The position numbers and the translations under genes were made by a program. Below are positions 5,902 to 7,126 of a DNA stretch of 7,126 nt, in pieces. Every line of letters starts with the position of its first letter. Positions within the stretch are counted from its first letter, which is position 1. The notes under the pieces are model-generated. The model worked only from the letters and a program-made list of their open reading frames with translations. It did not search any database and was not told where the DNA came from. Origin of the DNA: an uncultured Hyphomicrobiales bacterium (GTDB lineage Bacteria; Pseudomonadota; Alphaproteobacteria; Rhizobiales; Beijerinckiaceae); the NCBI GenBank assembly GCA_903932565.1, contig CAIZGQ010000702.1:1-7126 (forward strand). Direction: 5' to 3'.

Positions 5902-7126
5902 TTATCGGGCCGCTTCTGTCTTCAGCAGCGGCGTGATGCGGCGCACTGTGACGCGGCGGTTTTCACGCGACGGCCCCTGTGTCTGGACCTTTGGATATTG
6001 CGACCCAAAGCCCTGTGTCGCGAGGTTTTCCGGCGGCACGTTGAAGGACTGCGTCAGCAGTGTCGCCACCGATTGGGCGCGTCGATCCGACAGCGAGATG
6101 TTGTCAATCGGTGACCCAACCGCGTCCGTGTGCCCTTCGATCAGATAGACCTCGTTGGGGTTTTTGTGAATCGCCCGCAACAAGGCCTGCGCGATGCCCT
6201 GCAAGCGGGCCGCCTGATCATTCGAGATGAAATATGACCCGGTATCAAAGGTGATCGTGTTGATATCGATGGCGGGCATATAAGCGCGCACATCGGGGCT
6301 CGCGCGCACTTCATCCAGAGTATAGCGGCGCGGAAGTGCCGACGCGGGTGGTGCGATCAGCGTCTCGTAGATCTGTTCTTCAGGGGCCTGATCGGCGTCG
6401 ATGAAATAGCGTTCGCGCGGCTGCGAATATACCGGCGGAGGCAGCTGGATGATGTCCTGTTCGTAGCTGCGTTCCGGGCCGGAATAGGTGTTGTCGATCA
6501 ACACCACGACACGCCCGTCACGGCCACGCCGTTCACGCCGCAGCAATCGTCCCCGCACGTCGGTGATGGTGATGATCTCGTCACCATCGGGACGCACAGA
6601 TGTCGTCACCAGCGTGTTGCCCTGCTGGTATGTTTGCACGGGGCCACCCAGATCCCGGAAGCGCTCGGTTTCATCGTGCTGAACGAAATAATGATCGTTC
6701 TCGCGAATGATCTGGCGGCCGGGCTCTTCATAGAGCGTGTAACCGTCGCCATTCACTTCACGGCGCTGACGCTGAACATCGGCGTAGGACTGCGTCGCAC
6801 TTCCAGCAATGAACCCGCCGACAAGTCCGGCACCCAGACCGATCGCACCCGCTGTTCCCGGCCCAATGCCACCGCCACGACGTTCTCCGCCGGGCTGTTG
6901 CGGACGCGCCTGCGGCTGCTGGGCCCCAGGCTGCTGACCAGCGATTGGCTGGCCCGGCACCACGGTGCGAGCGCCCTGGGGAATGGGCGCGGGTTGGGCG
7001 GGCTGTGGCTGCTGCTGGCGCTGCAAGGCGGGAGCCTGGGCGGCAGGCGCAGCAGGACCCGGAGCGATGGGGGCAGGCGCAGCAGGCGCCGGAGCAACGG
7101 GAGCCGGCGCTGCGGGTGCCACTGGG
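5902..7126 (-). CDS. OmpA-family envelope protein, N-terminus beyond the right edge
   Basis: The gene is open to the right edge, so only the last 407 or so codons are seen and the true start lies outside; a GTG at 7122 falls within Ala/Pro-rich coding sequence and is not a credible start. In order from the visible N-terminal side, it shows a Pro/Ala then Gln/Pro-rich low-complexity region (about 1-80), a glycine-rich hydrophobic stretch at 83-108 (GTAGAIGLGAGLVGG) that may insert in a membrane, an Arg-rich middle region with YxxPxR-like patches, and a C-terminal OmpA-like domain (about 287-406). That domain has the peptidoglycan-binding residues: Asp332 in EGHTDAVG and Arg348 within NISLSDRRAQSV, which fits the family pattern N-x2-LS-x2-RA-x2-V. 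It probably anchors the outer membrane or envelope to the cell wall. It is unlikely to share a function with the catabolic genes to its left, from which a terminator separates it. Confidence 0.9.
   Translation of the reverse strand, partial: PVAPAAPAPVAPAPAAPAPIAPGPAAPAAQAPALQRQQQPQPAQPAPIPQGARTVVPGQPIAGQQPGAQQPQARPQQPGGERRGGGIGPGTAGAIGLGAGLVGGFIAGSATQSYADVQRQRREVNGDGYTLYEEPGRQIIRENDHYFVQHDETERFRDLGGPVQTYQQGNTLVTTSVRPDGDEIITITDVRGRLLRRERRGRDGRVVVLIDNTYSGPERSYEQDIIQLPPPVYSQPRERYFIDADQAPEEQIYETLIAPPASALPRRYTLDEVRASPDVRAYMPAIDINTITFDTGSYFISNDQAARLQGIAQALLRAIHKNPNEVYLIEGHTDAVGSPIDNISLSDRRAQSVATLLTQSFNVPPENLATQGFGSQYPKVQTQGPSRENRRVTVRRITPLLKTEAAR
7042..7126 (-). repeat. 30-bp tandem repeat encoding an Ala/Pro decapeptide
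   Basis: Two full 30-bp units (7042-7071 and 7072-7101) differ at 4 of 30 positions, and a third, more diverged unit runs to the window edge. Each begins with GGCAGGCGCAGCAGG on the plus strand or a variant of it. Read in the coding (minus) frame, the units give decapeptides of the form (A/G)PAAPAPxAP. The array continues an unknown distance beyond the window. Confidence 0.7.

Overview
The window looks like a chromosomal accessory region of an alphaproteobacterium, most likely of the Hyphomicrobiales or a related order. That placement is an inference. It rests on the moderately high GC content, a solute-binding protein with a Tat-type signal peptide, and a Pro/Ala/Gln-rich OmpA-family protein of the kind common in that group. 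No rRNA, tRNA, CRISPR array or insertion sequence was seen.

Left part (1-2610, + strand). The first gene is a broken CocE/NonD-type serine hydrolase (64-310): its N-terminus is joined out of frame to its C-terminus, with about 1.5 kb of the middle missing. It is followed by an intact DkgB-like aldo/keto reductase (351-1205), a 114-nt gap with no convincing terminator or promoter, and a Tat-exported substrate-binding protein of the branched-chain amino acid ABC family (1320-2567). A strong intrinsic terminator (2579-2610) closes this probable transcription unit.

Middle (2639-5020). A small single-domain cupin (2639-3046, +) starts 28 nt after the terminator. It converges, with only 4 nt between stop codons, on an intact CocE/NonD hydrolase on the minus strand (3051-4793). 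This hydrolase is a clear paralogue of the broken gene at 64-310. The 227-nt region 4794-5020 separates it from the divergent gene to the right and may hold its promoter.

Right part (5021-7126). An alpha/beta hydrolase (5021-5848, +) converges on a partial OmpA-family envelope gene (5902 to the right edge, -), with a hairpin between them that can serve as a shared bidirectional terminator. The OmpA gene is probably an unrelated housekeeping neighbour.

Taken together, a periplasmic solute-binding protein, an NADPH-type reductase, two or three serine hydrolases and a metal-binding cupin suggest uptake and breakdown of a small ester, amide or carbonyl compound. The substrate cannot be read from the sequence, and no permease or ATPase gene for the transporter lies in the window. 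No stretch over 300 nt lacks a gene. I found no clear sign of a wholly new system; the most informative observation is the internally deleted hydrolase copy beside its intact paralogue.
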